Below, one piece after another: positions 6,904 to 16,447 of a DNA stretch of 64,000 nt. The notes beneath the pieces are model-generated. The model had not been told where the DNA came from and made no database searches. It worked only from the letters and a program-made list of their open reading frames with translations. This stretch comes from Flavobacterium aeripolare (lineage in GTDB: Bacteria > Bacteroidota > Bacteroidia > Flavobacteriales > Flavobacteriaceae): assembly GCF_013294025.1 (NCBI RefSeq), contig NZ_JABSNL010000009.1, forward strand, positions 1 to 64,000. Reading direction: 5' to 3'. How positions within the stretch are numbered: position 1 is the first letter of the stretch; each line of letters starts with the position of its first letter. Position numbers and translations under genes: made by a program.

Positions 6904-8901
6904 ATGACATTCAAAGAACAAATTTTACAAGGGATTCCAAGTGTTTTACCAGCCGTAAAAAGCTATCCAGATGATGCGAACAGAGCACCTAAAAGAAAAG
7001 ATATTTTGTCTCTTGAAGAAAAACAGCTCGCAATTAGAAATGCGTTGCGTTACTTTCCAAAAGAGTGGCACCAAGAATTGGCAACCGAATTTGCAACTGA
7101 ATTAAAAGAGTTTGGTCGCATTTACATGTATCGTTTTAAACCAGACTACGAAATATATGCTAGAGGAATTGCAGCGTATCCCGCAGTAACACCACAAGCA
7201 GCTGCGCTAATGTTGATGATTCAAAACAACTTAAATCCTGCCGTAGCACAGCATCCTGAAGAATTGATAACCTATGGTGGTAATGGCGCTGTATTTCAAA
7301 ATTGGGCGCAATACCTTCTTGTAATGCACTATCTCGCCATCATGACAGAGGAGCAAACTTTGCATTTATATTCAGGGCATCCCATGGGATTATTTCCATC
7401 TAGTAAAAATGCACCACGTGTTGTAGTGACTAATGGCATGGTGATTCCAAATTATTCCAAACCGAATGATTGGGAAAAATTCAATGCTCTAGGCGTTAGC
7501 CAATATGGCCAAATGACTGCTGGTTCATTCATGTACATAGGACCACAAGGAATTGTGCACGGTACAACGATTACGGTAATGAATGCCTTTAGAAAAATAC
7601 TTAAAAAAGAAGAAAATCCTAATGGGAAAATATTCTTAACGGCAGGTTTAGGTGGTATGAGTGGTGCCCAACCCAAAGCTGGAAACATAGCTGGCTGCAT
7701 TACAATTTGTGCAGAAGTAAATGCAAAAGCTGCCACAAAAAGGTACGAGCAGGGTTGGGTCGACGTTTTAATTGATACTATTGACGGTTTAGTAGCACGT
7801 ACGCTTGAGGCTAAAAAGAATAATGAAGTAGTTTCAATCGCATATATAGGTAATGTAATCGACGTTTGGGAGAAATTTGATAAAGAGAATATCTTCATCC
7901 ACATTGGTTCTGATCAAACCTCGCTTCATATTCCGTGGACCGGTGGCTACTACCCTGCTGATTTGTCTTATGAGGAATCCAATATACTAATTAAAGAGAA
8001 TCCGGAATTGTTTAAAGAAAAAGTCCAAGAGTCTTTGAGAAGGCATGCCGCAGCGATCAATAAGCATACTAATAAAGGAACTTATTTCTTTGATTACGGA
8101 AACGCGTTTTTGCTAGAGTCTTCACGCGCTGGCGCAGATGTAATGGCTGAAAATGCAATTGATTTTAAATACGCTTCTTATGTGCAAGACATTCTAGGAC
8201 CCATGTGTTTTGATTACGGTTTTGGACCATTTAGGTGGGTTTGTGCTTCGGGGAATAGTGATGATTTAGACAAGACAGATGCTATTGCAGCTACGGTATT
8301 GAGAGAACTAATGCTAAAATCTCCTGACGAAATTAAATTACAAATGCAAGATAACATTACTTGGATTCAAGATGCCAAGTCTAATAAAATGGTGGTGGGC
8401 TCGCAGGCTAGGATTCTTTATGCAGATGCCGAAGGACGCATTGCAATTGCAAAAGCATTTAATGATGCTATTGCCAAAGGTGAAATTGGAGCTGTAATTT
8501 TAGGAAGAGACCACCACGACGTTAGTGGAACAGACTCCCCATTTAGGGAAACATCTAATATTTATGATGGGAGTAAATTTACTGCAGATATGGCTATCCA
8601 TAACGTGATTGGAGATAGCTTTAGAGGAGCAACTTGGGTCTCAATTCATAATGGCGGTGGTGTAGGCTGGGGTGAAGTTATCAACGGCGGTTTTGGTATG
8701 CTACTCGATGGAACAATCGAAGCAGAAGAAAAGCTTAAAAACATGCTGTTTTATGATGTAAATAACGGAATCGCTAGAAGAAGTTGGGCTAGAAACGATG
8801 AAGCTATTTTTGCTATTAAAAGAGAAATGGAGCGAACACCTAATCTTAAAGTGACATTGCCTAACTTAGTAGAAGATAACCTTTTAAAAGACTTGTTTTA
8901 A
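6904..8901 (+). CDS. hutU: Urocanate hydratase
   Basis: Converts urocanate to 4-imidazolone-5-propionate using NAD+ as a tightly bound cofactor; second step of the pathway. Family signatures include the long central block YGGNGAVFQNW, GPQGIVHGTT, GGLGGMSGAQPKAGN and the C-terminal RDHHDVSGTDSPFRET and SIHNGGGVGWGEVINGG. At 665 residues it is longer than the roughly 550-residue enzymes of proteobacteria, as I recall is usual for the Bacteroidota form. It overlaps hutI by one base (TAATG), so the two are translationally coupled. Confidence 0.95.
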   Translation: MTFKEQILQGIPSVLPAVKSYPDDANRAPKRKDILSLEEKQLAIRNALRYFPKEWHQELATEFATELKEFGRIYMYRFKPDYEIYARGIAAYPAVTPQAAALMLMIQNNLNPAVAQHPEELITYGGNGAVFQNWAQYLLVMHYLAIMTEEQTLHLYSGHPMGLFPSSKNAPRVVVTNGMVIPNYSKPNDWEKFNALGVSQYGQMTAGSFMYIGPQGIVHGTTITVMNAFRKILKKEENPNGKIFLTAGLGGMSGAQPKAGNIAGCITICAEVNAKAATKRYEQGWVDVLIDTIDGLVARTLEAKKNNEVVSIAYIGNVIDVWEKFDKENIFIHIGSDQTSLHIPWTGGYYPADLSYEESNILIKENPELFKEKVQESLRRHAAAINKHTNKGTYFFDYGNAFLLESSRAGADVMAENAIDFKYASYVQDILGPMCFDYGFGPFRWVCASGNSDDLDKTDAIAATVLRELMLKSPDEIKLQMQDNITWIQDAKSNKMVVGSQARILYADAEGRIAIAKAFNDAIAKGEIGAVILGRDHHDVSGTDSPFRETSNIYDGSKFTADMAIHNVIGDSFRGATWVSIHNGGGVGWGEVINGGFGMLLDGTIEAEEKLKNMLFYDVNNGIARRSWARNDEAIFAIKREMERTPNLKVTLPNLVEDNLLKDLF

Positions 8902-10133
8902 TGGATGTATTATTTGTAAATATTAAAGAATTACTACAAGTTAGAGCTCGGGATGTCAATTTTCTATCTGGCGCCCAAATGAAGGAATTACCTACTATTA
9001 AAGATGCCTTTTTATTAGTAGAAAACGGTCTTATTTCTGATTATGGAATAATGAGCGATTGTCCCACTGTGGCTATTAAAACTGTCGATGCCGCAGGAAA
9101 AATGATACTTCCTTCATGGTGTGACTCGCACACGCATTTAGTTTATGCTGGAAATAGAGAAAATGAATTTGTAGATAGAATCAACGGCCTTTCCTATGCA
9201 GAAATTGCTGATAATGGAGGCGGGATATTAAATTCGGCTAAAAAGTTACAGGAAACCACTGAAACCGACTTGTACAATCAAAGTAAGAAGCGATTAGAAG
9301 AAATTATTCAGCTGGGTACTGGCGCTGTCGAAATTAAGTCGGGATACGGTTTAACTAAAGATGCCGAACTTAAAATGTTACGGGTCATTAAAAAGTTGAA
9401 GGAAAATTATCCTATCGAAATAAAAGCAACTTTTCTAGGTGCCCACGCGGTTCCTGCTGAATTTAAAAATGATAAAGAAGGTTATTTACAAATGTTGATA
9501 ACAGATATTTTACCTACAATTGAAAAGGAAAACCTAGCCGATTTTATTGATATTTTTTGCGAAACCGGATATTTTTCGGTGGCTGATACGCAGTTGATTT
9601 TAGAAGCTGGTAAAAAACACGGACTACTAGGAAAGATTCACGTGAATCAATTCAACGCTATTGGCGGCATACAAGTGGGCGTCGCTAATACAGTCTTATC
9701 CGTAGACCATTTAGAAGAAATGAGAGATGAAGATATTCAAGCTTTAAAAAATACACAAACAATGCCTGTTGCATTGCCTAGTTGTTCTTATTTTTTAAGT
9801 ATTCCATACACTCCAGCAAGAGCAATGATCGATGCCGGTTTGCCACTAGCAATAGCTACTGATTATAATCCTGGCTCTACGCCTTCCGGAAACATGAATT
9901 TTGTTGTTGCCACAGCCTGTATCAAGATGAAAATGACTCCTGAGGAAGCTATAAATGCAGCTACTATTAACGCGGCTTATGCCATGAATGTTTTAGACAA
10001 AGTGGGTTCGATAAGTAGAGGTAAAATAGCCAACATAATCTTGACAAAAGAAATAAATTCATATAATTTTATTCCCTACTCTTTTGGTAATCACTGCGTC
10101 GATAAAGTGTACTTGAGAGGAAACGAAATCTAG
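8901..10133 (+). CDS. hutI: Imidazolonepropionase
   Basis: Hydrolyses imidazolone-5-propionate to N-formimidoyl-L-glutamate, third step of histidine degradation. It is an amidohydrolase-fold metalloenzyme. The metal-binding HTH motif is at His77-Thr-His79 (SHTHLVYAGNRENEF), followed by the substrate region GGGI and KSGYGL, the second metal site FLGAHAVP, and the C-terminal ATDYNPGSTPS. Length of 410 residues is normal. It ends the operon: the fourth enzyme, formimidoylglutamase (hutG) or an alternative, is not adjacent and must be encoded elsewhere. Confidence 0.95.
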   Translation: MDVLFVNIKELLQVRARDVNFLSGAQMKELPTIKDAFLLVENGLISDYGIMSDCPTVAIKTVDAAGKMILPSWCDSHTHLVYAGNRENEFVDRINGLSYAEIADNGGGILNSAKKLQETTETDLYNQSKKRLEEIIQLGTGAVEIKSGYGLTKDAELKMLRVIKKLKENYPIEIKATFLGAHAVPAEFKNDKEGYLQMLITDILPTIEKENLADFIDIFCETGYFSVADTQLILEAGKKHGLLGKIHVNQFNAIGGIQVGVANTVLSVDHLEEMRDEDIQALKNTQTMPVALPSCSYFLSIPYTPARAMIDAGLPLAIATDYNPGSTPSGNMNFVVATACIKMKMTPEEAINAATINAAYAMNVLDKVGSISRGKIANIILTKEINSYNFIPYSFGNHCVDKVYLRGNEI

Positions 10134-10497
10134 CTTCGAGGAACCTGAATAGTAGAAAGGGTATTTATTTGAGCTTAATTTGAAAACATGCAAATGCTTC
10201 TTTTAAAGAGAAGCAAAATTAAATAAATCGCAGTTTGAAAGGATTATAATTGACACTCCATTTAAATCCTTTCACTGTGTAATAAGCATTTTATCTAATA
10301 ATAAATAGTTTCCTTTCAAGTATCATTTAGTAATTAATTTTACTAATTAAAATATTGATATATAAATACTTGTATATACTCATTTAAACTATTACTTTCA
10401 TTCTTATCGAAAGCTAAAAAACTAAATACGATACGATATTAAGCTAGTTGATAAACAATTAGTACTGTCTCAAAACTGAACTATTAAATACTTTACA
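10134..10497. other. Intergenic with two hairpins, no gene
   Basis: Two inverted repeats follow the hut operon: GCTTCT/AGAAGC at 10196-10214, and TGAAAGGATT/AATCCTTTCA at 10236-10274 extended by CAG/CTG. Neither has a following T run on the plus strand. They may form a weak terminator or stabilise the 3' end of the operon transcript. Confidence 0.45.
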
Positions 10498-11040
10498 GTG
10501 GATAAAGCATTACAAACAATGATTGATAATATGCCTTTGAAAACAGGCAAGTCTTTGGCAGATTGGAAAATAATATTGAACAAAAAAGCATTTTCTAAAC
10601 ATACAGAAGCTATGAATTATTTAATAAATGAACATAGCGTAACTCATGGCTTTGCCAATGCTATTATCGCTTTATCTAAAGAAAATAATACAACAGACAA
10701 AGATCTTGTAAACAACCAATATCAAGGAAAGGAAAACCTACGTCCGCTCTACGAAGCCCTGCTTGAAGTTGTGAAAAATATAGCTGAAGATGTAACTATC
10801 ATACCTAAAAAAGCAACGGTAAGCATTGTTCGGAAAAAGCAATTTGCATTGATTAAGCCAGCAACAAAAACAAGAATCGATCTTGGTCTAAAGCTAAAAG
10901 ATGAACCAACAACTGGAAGACTGGAAAATTCAGGACCTTTTGGCGCCATGTGCACCCACAGAGTGCAGCTATTTACTCTTGCCGATATTGACACAGAGTT
11001 AATAGAATGGCTAAAAATAGCTTATCAAGCTGCAAATTAA
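10498..11040 (+). CDS. DUF4287/DUF5655 domain protein
   Basis: A 180-residue cytosolic protein of unknown function. The N-terminal part (about 1-65) has the DUF4287 pattern, including KTGKSLADWKIILNK and the following EHSVTHGFANAI. The C-terminal part (about 80-180) fits DUF5655, with PKKATVSIVRKKQFALI and KTRIDLGLKL and a final THRVQL. Proteins of this two-domain kind are common as single genes, and no activity is established. The reading frame starts with GTG at 10498; no ATG occurs in frame before the conserved region, so GTG is the likely start. No operon partners. Confidence 0.8.
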   Translation: MDKALQTMIDNMPLKTGKSLADWKIILNKKAFSKHTEAMNYLINEHSVTHGFANAIIALSKENNTTDKDLVNNQYQGKENLRPLYEALLEVVKNIAEDVTIIPKKATVSIVRKKQFALIKPATKTRIDLGLKLKDEPTTGRLENSGPFGAMCTHRVQLFTLADIDTELIEWLKIAYQAAN

Positions 11041-11189
11041 ACAGTATTACTTTCAAACTCTTTATTATTATCGAAAGCGTCTTATTAACTTCAAGAATGC
11101 TCCTTATAAAGAAGTTAAAGGTTTCCCTACGCCTATTACTATGCTATAGTTTTATTTTAAATTTGTGCCTTCAACATTAAATTAAAATC

Positions 11190-11732
11190 ATGAGCAAAGC
11201 CTTAATTATAGTAGATATTCAAAATGATTATTTTGAAAACGGAGCAATGGAATTAGTAGCACCAATAAAAGCTAGTGAAAATGCCAAGCGTGTATTATCC
11301 CATTTTAGAGAGAATAACTTAGAGGTAGTTCATATCCAACATTTATCTCTAGCGCCAGGAGCTACATTTTTTTTACCAGATACTAAGGGACAAGAAATAC
11401 ATGAAGATGTAAAGCCATTACCAACAGAAAAACTGATTGTAAAAAGCTACCCAAACAGTTTTAGAGACACTGATTTACTTGCTTATTTACAATCTAAAAA
11501 AGTGACCGAACTCGTTTTTGTGGGAATGATGACGCATATGTGCATCGATGCCAGCGTGCGAGCAGCAAAAGATTATCAATTTGACTGTACCGTCATTGAA
11601 GATGCTACAGCCACTAGAGATCTAGAGGTAAACGGGCAATCAGTAGCTGCGGCAAGTGTACAAACAGCATTTATTGCTGGGCTAAGCCAGTTTTATGCAA
11701 CAATTACAAACACTACAGCGTATATAAAATAA
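11190..11732 (+). CDS. Isochorismatase-family cysteine hydrolase
   Basis: A 180-residue hydrolase of the isochorismatase fold. The catalytic triad is visible as Asp9 (IIVDIQNDY), Lys85 (KLIVKSYPNSF) and Cys118 (GMMTHMCIDASVRAAKD). Members hydrolyse nicotinamide, N-carbamoyl amides, isochorismate and other small compounds, and the sequence does not tell which one is the substrate. Small size and lack of a carrier domain argue against a siderophore role. It is transcribed alone, 149 bases after the DUF4287 gene, and is closed by a strong terminator. Confidence 0.85.
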   Translation: MSKALIIVDIQNDYFENGAMELVAPIKASENAKRVLSHFRENNLEVVHIQHLSLAPGATFFLPDTKGQEIHEDVKPLPTEKLIVKSYPNSFRDTDLLAYLQSKKVTELVFVGMMTHMCIDASVRAAKDYQFDCTVIEDATATRDLEVNGQSVAAASVQTAFIAGLSQFYATITNTTAYIK

Positions 11733-11740
11733 TAGGAACA

Positions 11741-11786
11741 AAAATGCCACAACTCCAAGCATTCACTTGGGGTTGTGGCATTTTTA
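11741..11786 (+). terminator. Rho-independent terminator
   Basis: AAAATGCCACAACTCCAAG pairs with CTTGGGGTTGTGGCATTTTT, a 19-pair stem with one G-T pair and a short loop, starting 8 bases after the hydrolase stop. Confidence 0.9.
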
Positions 11787-11844
11787 TTTTAAAAATTCCG
11801 ATAAAGAAGTTTGGAAATTTACATTAATAAAGTTGGTGTTTTTA

Positions 11845-11990
11845 CGCCCCAGATCGAAGTGGCAGCCCCGATTTTTTAAGGACATTTTTTTATTAATCGT
11901 AGCCAGCGACTGCAAGAAGCTGGATTAAGATTGTATAAAAAATGGACTTAAATTGAGGGCTATAGCGGAGTGCTGGATTAGGCGCATCAT
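11845..11990 (+). ncRNA. Flavobacterial structured intergenic element, copy 1
   Basis: Left block GCCCCAGATCGAAGTGGCAG and right block TATAGCGGAGTGCTGGATTA match blocks of two other copies at 44902 (plus) and 51451 (minus). The middle carries a long variable hairpin region. This resembles a repeated structured sequence I know from flavobacterial genomes, possibly the Flavo-1 RNA motif of Rfam, but I could not run a covariance search. It lies between the 3' ends of two convergent genes. Confidence 0.5.
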
Positions 11991-12030
11991 AATTTAAAGC
12001 GTTTTTAAACCACTACCCTATTACAGCTTT

Positions 12031-12312
12031 CTAAGCTATTTTAACGATTCTGTTTATAGGAATTCCCACTCCTTTTTTTAGAACCACACTCTCATCAGTT
12101 AATGCCCACACGGTGGTTTCTACCATTTTTTTTGACATTTCGTCCTCAAAGTAGATTTGGATTTTTGAATGCTCTAGATTTCCTAATGATAATGCTCTTT
12201 TTAATTCAGTTGTTCTTTGATCGATTGCTTTATCATCATTTAAAATTTCGCTGTGAGGGAATTTTAAGTCGGCTATATTTTCTTTTTCTATGATTTTAAA
12301 TTGAGTATCCAT
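12031..12312 (-). CDS. Conserved hypothetical protein of flavobacteria
   Basis: Small acidic cytosolic protein of 93 residues without signal peptide or membrane helix. Features are an N-terminal FKIIEKENIADLKFPHSEI, a central RALSLGNLEHSKIQIYFED and a C-terminal strand pattern (VVLKKGVGIPINRIVKI) that suggests a small beta barrel. I recall similar proteins in many Flavobacterium genomes but know of no function. It stands alone and faces the isochorismatase-like gene across the structured element at 11.9 kb. Confidence 0.7.
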   Translation of the reverse strand: MDTQFKIIEKENIADLKFPHSEILNDDKAIDQRTTELKRALSLGNLEHSKIQIYFEDEMSKKMVETTVWALTDESVVLKKGVGIPINRIVKIA

Positions 12313-12757
12313 GGGGTCGTATTTAGTATTAGTAAAAATTATTGAATGGTTAAAAATGGCTTGTGAATGCCCGTTACCACTCTAACAAATATAAAATAGA
12401 TTTTTCATATTACTGATTTTTTTATACTATTTTAACAGCATTTTCACCTAAATAAGTACAAATCTTATTCTACATCAAGAATTTACTATTTAGACAACAA
12501 CATAATTTTCAAGAAAAAGTTATTTATTTCCTGCCCGTTTAATAGCAACTCCTTAATAATCAGTATCGCTATTCACATTTGTCTTCTTTTTTGTTTTCGA
12601 AAATTAAAAAGTGCTAAAGACTCCGACAAATAGTTTAATTATGCCCTCCATTATTAAAAGCAATTCGTTTTAACTTGAAAATAACAGAATAGTAAGCATT
12701 CTTTTTCGCTGCTAGCCTAGCTTTCTTTACTTTTGGGCCATCAATAAAAAGAAAAGC
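12313..12757. other. Intergenic with promoter for the DUF6503-like gene
   Basis: No reading frame of note. It holds the sequence TTTTCGAAAATTAAAAAG at 12594-12611, one of several near copies in the window, and the -7 box at 12728. Confidence 0.5.
12728..12735 (+). promoter_or_regulatory. -7 box upstream of the DUF6503-like lipoprotein
   Basis: TACTTTTG matches TAnnTTTG exactly and ends 22 bases before the ATG at 12758. Confidence 0.55.
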
Positions 12758-13678
12758 ATGAACAGTAGAATTATTATAGTAGCGCTAATGGGATTAAGTA
12801 TTATCTCTTGCAAGAATGACAAGAGTGTAATTACAAATGAGAATACCACCGATAGTATTGTCAGTACAATTCCTAAATTTGACAATAAAGGGCATGAACT
12901 CGTTTACAACATGGTGCAAAAAGTAGGCGACTGGAACAAATTATACAATAAAAAAGATGTGGTGTACACGTATACCTATCAAACTGCCGATGGTAAAACG
13001 GATGTAGCTACAGAGAAATACATTTTTGAAGGTCAATTATCGTACGGAATTTACAAAAAACATGAGCGCACGCTTCCTGAGTTAACCGGTGTGATTGAGC
13101 AAGGTTATGATGGTACGCAATTCTGGCTTAGACAAGACGGTAAAAACAGCGAAGATATGCAACTCTTAAAGATGGTGGCTTTTAATCGACCAACCAATTT
13201 TTACTGGTTTACAATGATGCAAAAATTAATGGATGAGGGCGTAAATTACGAGTATTTGAATGAGAAGAAGCTAGCTGATACTACTTATGATGTGGTGAAA
13301 GTTACGTTTGACAGTCCCGATAATACACCCAAAGATATTTACCAGTTGTACATTAATAGAGATACAGGACTGGTTGATCAATTCTTGTTTACAGTAATGG
13401 ATTTTGGTAAAGCAGAACCTCTACTAATGCAATTAGAATACGAAACAATAGACGGATTTATGATTCCCACTAAACGCAAGTACAAAGCCTCTAACTGGGA
13501 CGCAATTGTTTCAAACGAGCCATGGACTGTTGTGGAATGGACCGATATTAAATTTGACAACAAACTTACAGCAGCTGATTTCAAGAAGAAAGACTGCCAT
13601 TTTAAAATACAATTTAAACCCAGCATAGCCTTTAATGGTGCTCTTGCTGGGTTTTCTGTTTTTGATTGTATCCTATAA
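12758..13678 (+). CDS. Lipoprotein, DUF6503-like
   Basis: Lipoprotein with signal peptide and lipobox at Cys19 (LSIISC). The mature part begins with a helix (GHELVYNMVQKVGDW), then antiparallel strands such as DVVYTYTYQ, EKYIFEGQLSYGIY, YDGTQFWLRQDG and TYDVVKVTF, a pattern like DUF6503 and LolA-like lipid-binding folds. Function unknown; probably a periplasmic or outer-membrane lipoprotein. The 3' end is odd: the last 20 or so codons run through a terminator-like hairpin (13616-13655). A one-base shift would instead end the protein with a TAA at 13602-13604, so the annotated C-terminus may be an artefact of an indel. Confidence 0.75.
   Translation: MNSRIIIVALMGLSIISCKNDKSVITNENTTDSIVSTIPKFDNKGHELVYNMVQKVGDWNKLYNKKDVVYTYTYQTADGKTDVATEKYIFEGQLSYGIYKKHERTLPELTGVIEQGYDGTQFWLRQDGKNSEDMQLLKMVAFNRPTNFYWFTMMQKLMDEGVNYEYLNEKKLADTTYDVVKVTFDSPDNTPKDIYQLYINRDTGLVDQFLFTVMDFGKAEPLLMQLEYETIDGFMIPTKRKYKASNWDAIVSNEPWTVVEWTDIKFDNKLTAADFKKKDCHFKIQFKPSIAFNGALAGFSVFDCIL
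13616..13660 (+). terminator. Terminator-like hairpin inside the 3' end of the lipoprotein gene
   Basis: AAACCCAGC at 13616-13624 pairs with GCTGGGTTT at 13646-13654, followed by TCTGTTTTT. It lies within the last codons of the reading frame ending at 13678. Confidence 0.55.
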
Positions 13679-14143
13679 TAGATTTATATATTCACTTTCT
13701 AACAGCCACACTATTTTTATTTGCATTGTTTTCAACCACATTAATTGTAGCACTATATTTTTTAAGACTGAAAGGATTAACATATCATTATGCTTTAAAA
13801 ATTTAGTGCGTCGAGCTTAATTGCTAACTTAGCTAGACAAACAATTAAAACTATTTTAAGTCTTTAATTACAAGTTAATTAAGCTTTGAAAACAATACTA
13901 TTCAAGATGAAATCGTATCACTAGGAGTAATTTGTGGCTAAATTTTTTATGATTCAAAGCTTACTACTCATCCGGAACATTGATTTAATCTGTATTCATG
14001 AAGTATCAACTATTTTATTTGGAATATTTCTATTCGAATAAATAAAGGATTCAAGATCATCAAATCATTTTTAATCGATTCTGAAATAGTGTTTGTAAAC
14101 AAGGAGGCAGTAAATAGTGCATACATTAATAAAAAGTAGAATT
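13679..14143. other. Intergenic, no gene seen
   Basis: AT-rich spacer without supported gene. Near its end it carries AAGGAGG at 14101-14107, an unusually strong ribosome-binding-like sequence for this genome, 9 bases before a GTG at 14117. Confidence 0.5.
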
Positions 14144-15880
14144 ATGTCAAAAAAAGTAGCGGACCAAATAGTAGAAATGCTCGTAAGCAATAACGTAAAA
14201 AGAATCTATGCTGTTACAGGCGATAGCTTGAATGAACTGAACGATGCTGTAAGAAGGAACGGAAAAATAGACTGGATACATGTGCGACATGAAGAAGTGG
14301 GCGCCTATGCAGCAGCCGCTGAAGCAGAATTAGACGGTCTGGCTTGTTGCGCTGGTAGTAGTGGTCCCGGCCATGTGCATTTAATCAATGGTTTGTATGA
14401 TGCAAACCGCTCTGGCGTTCCCATGATTGCTATTGCGTCTACTATTAACACACCAGAATTTGGTGTTGACTACTTTCAATCTACCAATACTTATAAATTA
14501 TTTGATGACTGCAGTGTCTACAATGAGATTGCCACTACCCCTAATCAAGTTCCTAGAATGCTACAAGCAGCGATGCAAAATGCTATTCATAAAAAAGGAG
14601 TTGCTGTTTTTGGTTTGCCTGGAGATGTTTCAGCCATGACTGCTGTAGAAAGTACTACAGCCATGTACAATTATAATTCTCAAACAGTGGTACGACCTGC
14701 AGATGCTGACCTACAAAAATTGGCAGCACTAATAAATAAAAATCCTAAGATTTCGATTTTTTGCGGTATTGGAGCCGCTGAAGCACACGAAGATATCATT
14801 AAACTAGCATCGTTGCTCAAAGCGCCTATTGGCTATTCATTTAGGGGAAAAATGAGCATGCAGCACAATAATCCTTATGAGGTAGGAATGACGGGATTAC
14901 TAGGCGTTCCCTCTGCGTATCATGCCATGCACGAATCGGATGTTGTTATTTTATTGGGAACCGATTTCCCGTATGAGCACTTTATGCCCGTTGACAATAA
15001 AATTGTGCAAATTGACGAGAAGCCAGAACGACTAGGGCGCAGAGCAAAACTCGAAATGGGATTAGCAGGTAAAATAGGAGACACTGTTGCAGCACTTTTA
15101 CCGCTCATTAAAAATAAGGAAGACGATAGCTTTTTAAAAGCACAATTAGAGTTTTACGAGAAAGTAAAAGAAAATCTAAATATATATGTTCAAGATTCAG
15201 GAACACATGATCATATAAGTCCGGAATATGTTGCTGCTACTATCAACAAAATGGCACATAATGACGCTATTTTTACCGTAGATACTGGTATGTGTTGCGT
15301 TTGGGGCGCGCGATACATTGAAGGAACTGGAAAACGAAAAATGTTAGGTTCTTTTAACCATGGCTCTATGGCAAATGCTATGCCTATGGCGATTGGCGCC
15401 CAACTTGCGTACCCTTCTAGACAAGTTATTGCGTTTTGCGGTGATGGCGGATTATCGATGTTACTAGGAGACTTGGCTACCATCAAGCAGTACAACCTGC
15501 CTATTAAATTGATTGTCTTTAATAACAGATCGCTGGGAATGGTGCAACTCGAAATGCAAGTAGAAGGCCTACCGAATAACCAAACTGATATGGTAAATCC
15601 AGATTTTGCTATGGTCGCACAAGCAATGGGATTCAAAGGTATTACCGTTACTGATCCTACTAAGGTAGAGAATGCATTAGAGGAAGCTTTTATTCACGAT
15701 GGCCCTGTTTTGGTTAGTGTATTTACTAATCCACAAGCTTTGGCGATGCCTCCCAAAATGGAATTTGACCAAATGAAAGGATACGCATTATCTATAAGCA
15801 AAATGATTCTAGGTGGCAGAATGGATGAAGTGCTCGAAATGGTCAAAACTAATTACAAACACTTGAAAGAGGTTTTATAA
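14144..15880 (+). CDS. Pyruvate-oxidase-like thiamine diphosphate enzyme
   Basis: A 578-residue ThDP-dependent enzyme of the pyruvate oxidase / PoxB group. The three domains are the pyrimidine-binding part (VKRIYAVTGDSLNELND, then HVRHEEVGAYAAAAEAEL with the conserved Glu), a central domain, and the pyrophosphate-binding part with IAFCGDGGLSMLLGDLAT and VFNNRSLGMVQLEMQ. It probably decarboxylates pyruvate to acetate or acetyl phosphate; the quinone or oxygen acceptor cannot be told from sequence. The ATG at 14144 gives the family N-terminus MSKKVADQIVEML, but a GTG at 14117 with AAGGAGG nearby would add 9 residues. Confidence 0.85.
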   Translation: MSKKVADQIVEMLVSNNVKRIYAVTGDSLNELNDAVRRNGKIDWIHVRHEEVGAYAAAAEAELDGLACCAGSSGPGHVHLINGLYDANRSGVPMIAIASTINTPEFGVDYFQSTNTYKLFDDCSVYNEIATTPNQVPRMLQAAMQNAIHKKGVAVFGLPGDVSAMTAVESTTAMYNYNSQTVVRPADADLQKLAALINKNPKISIFCGIGAAEAHEDIIKLASLLKAPIGYSFRGKMSMQHNNPYEVGMTGLLGVPSAYHAMHESDVVILLGTDFPYEHFMPVDNKIVQIDEKPERLGRRAKLEMGLAGKIGDTVAALLPLIKNKEDDSFLKAQLEFYEKVKENLNIYVQDSGTHDHISPEYVAATINKMAHNDAIFTVDTGMCCVWGARYIEGTGKRKMLGSFNHGSMANAMPMAIGAQLAYPSRQVIAFCGDGGLSMLLGDLATIKQYNLPIKLIVFNNRSLGMVQLEMQVEGLPNNQTDMVNPDFAMVAQAMGFKGITVTDPTKVENALEEAFIHDGPVLVSVFTNPQALAMPPKMEFDQMKGYALSISKMILGGRMDEVLEMVKTNYKHLKEVL

Positions 15881-15898
15881 TTTTCGAAAAAAAATAAC

Positions 15899-15940
15899 GA
15901 AGCAATGGCATTTTTATGAAGAGTGTCATTGCTTTTTTTC
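15899..15940 (+). terminator. Rho-independent terminator
   Basis: AGCAATG at 15901 and CATTGCT at 15927 form a stem followed by TTTTTT, 20 bases past the stop of the ThDP enzyme. It also lies just past the stop of the minus-strand gene at 15950. Confidence 0.8.
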
Positions 15941-15949
15941 ATAAAAACC

Positions 15950-16447
15950 TTACCATACAAAGTACAGTAACTGTGCGAAAATTAAAATTGCAAATATTGC
16001 TGTAATAGTCTTTTGCCAGAATAAGTTGGCTATGAACAAACCCACAATTAATAATAATGGTTCGCTAGTATTCCCCTGAATACTCCCTTTTCGAAAAGAG
16101 CCTTTGTAAGCGATTTTAATTCCGGATTCATTTGTAAGCTGCCAGTTTTCGCGCATTTTATCTGTATATTCAAAGATGTAAGTATCTCCTAGACATGTAA
16201 TCCTCGCTTTGGTTAGACTATCGTAATAAATAATATCTCCTAGGTGAAAACCATCATCTAAATTCCTTATTTTAGTTTCCTTACTCCAGAATCCGTTGGT
16301 TTTAAAGATAAAACTATCCTTTTTAATTTGGCTTTTTGCTACTAAAGAGGAAAAATTGTGACTCAAGTACCCTATATTTTGATGATTAGAGAAAAGCTGA
16401 TATTGGCTAGAAAAGATACTTTTTTGCCATTTTATAATTGTTTCCAT
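15950..16447 (-). CDS. Hypothetical protein with C-terminal membrane helices
   Basis: Not recognised. 165 residues. The first 125 residues are hydrophilic with alternating strands (SFIFKTNGFWSKETKIRNL, then DIIYYDSLTKARITCLGD), reminiscent of a small beta domain. Residues from about 128 to 165 form one or two membrane helices (LLLIVGLFIANLFW and ITAIFAILIFAQLLYF), so the soluble domain is tail-anchored. There is no N-terminal signal. It stands alone, convergent with the pyruvate-oxidase-like gene. Confidence 0.65.
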   Translation of the reverse strand: METIIKWQKSIFSSQYQLFSNHQNIGYLSHNFSSLVAKSQIKKDSFIFKTNGFWSKETKIRNLDDGFHLGDIIYYDSLTKARITCLGDTYIFEYTDKMRENWQLTNESGIKIAYKGSFRKGSIQGNTSEPLLLIVGLFIANLFWQKTITAIFAILIFAQLLYFVW

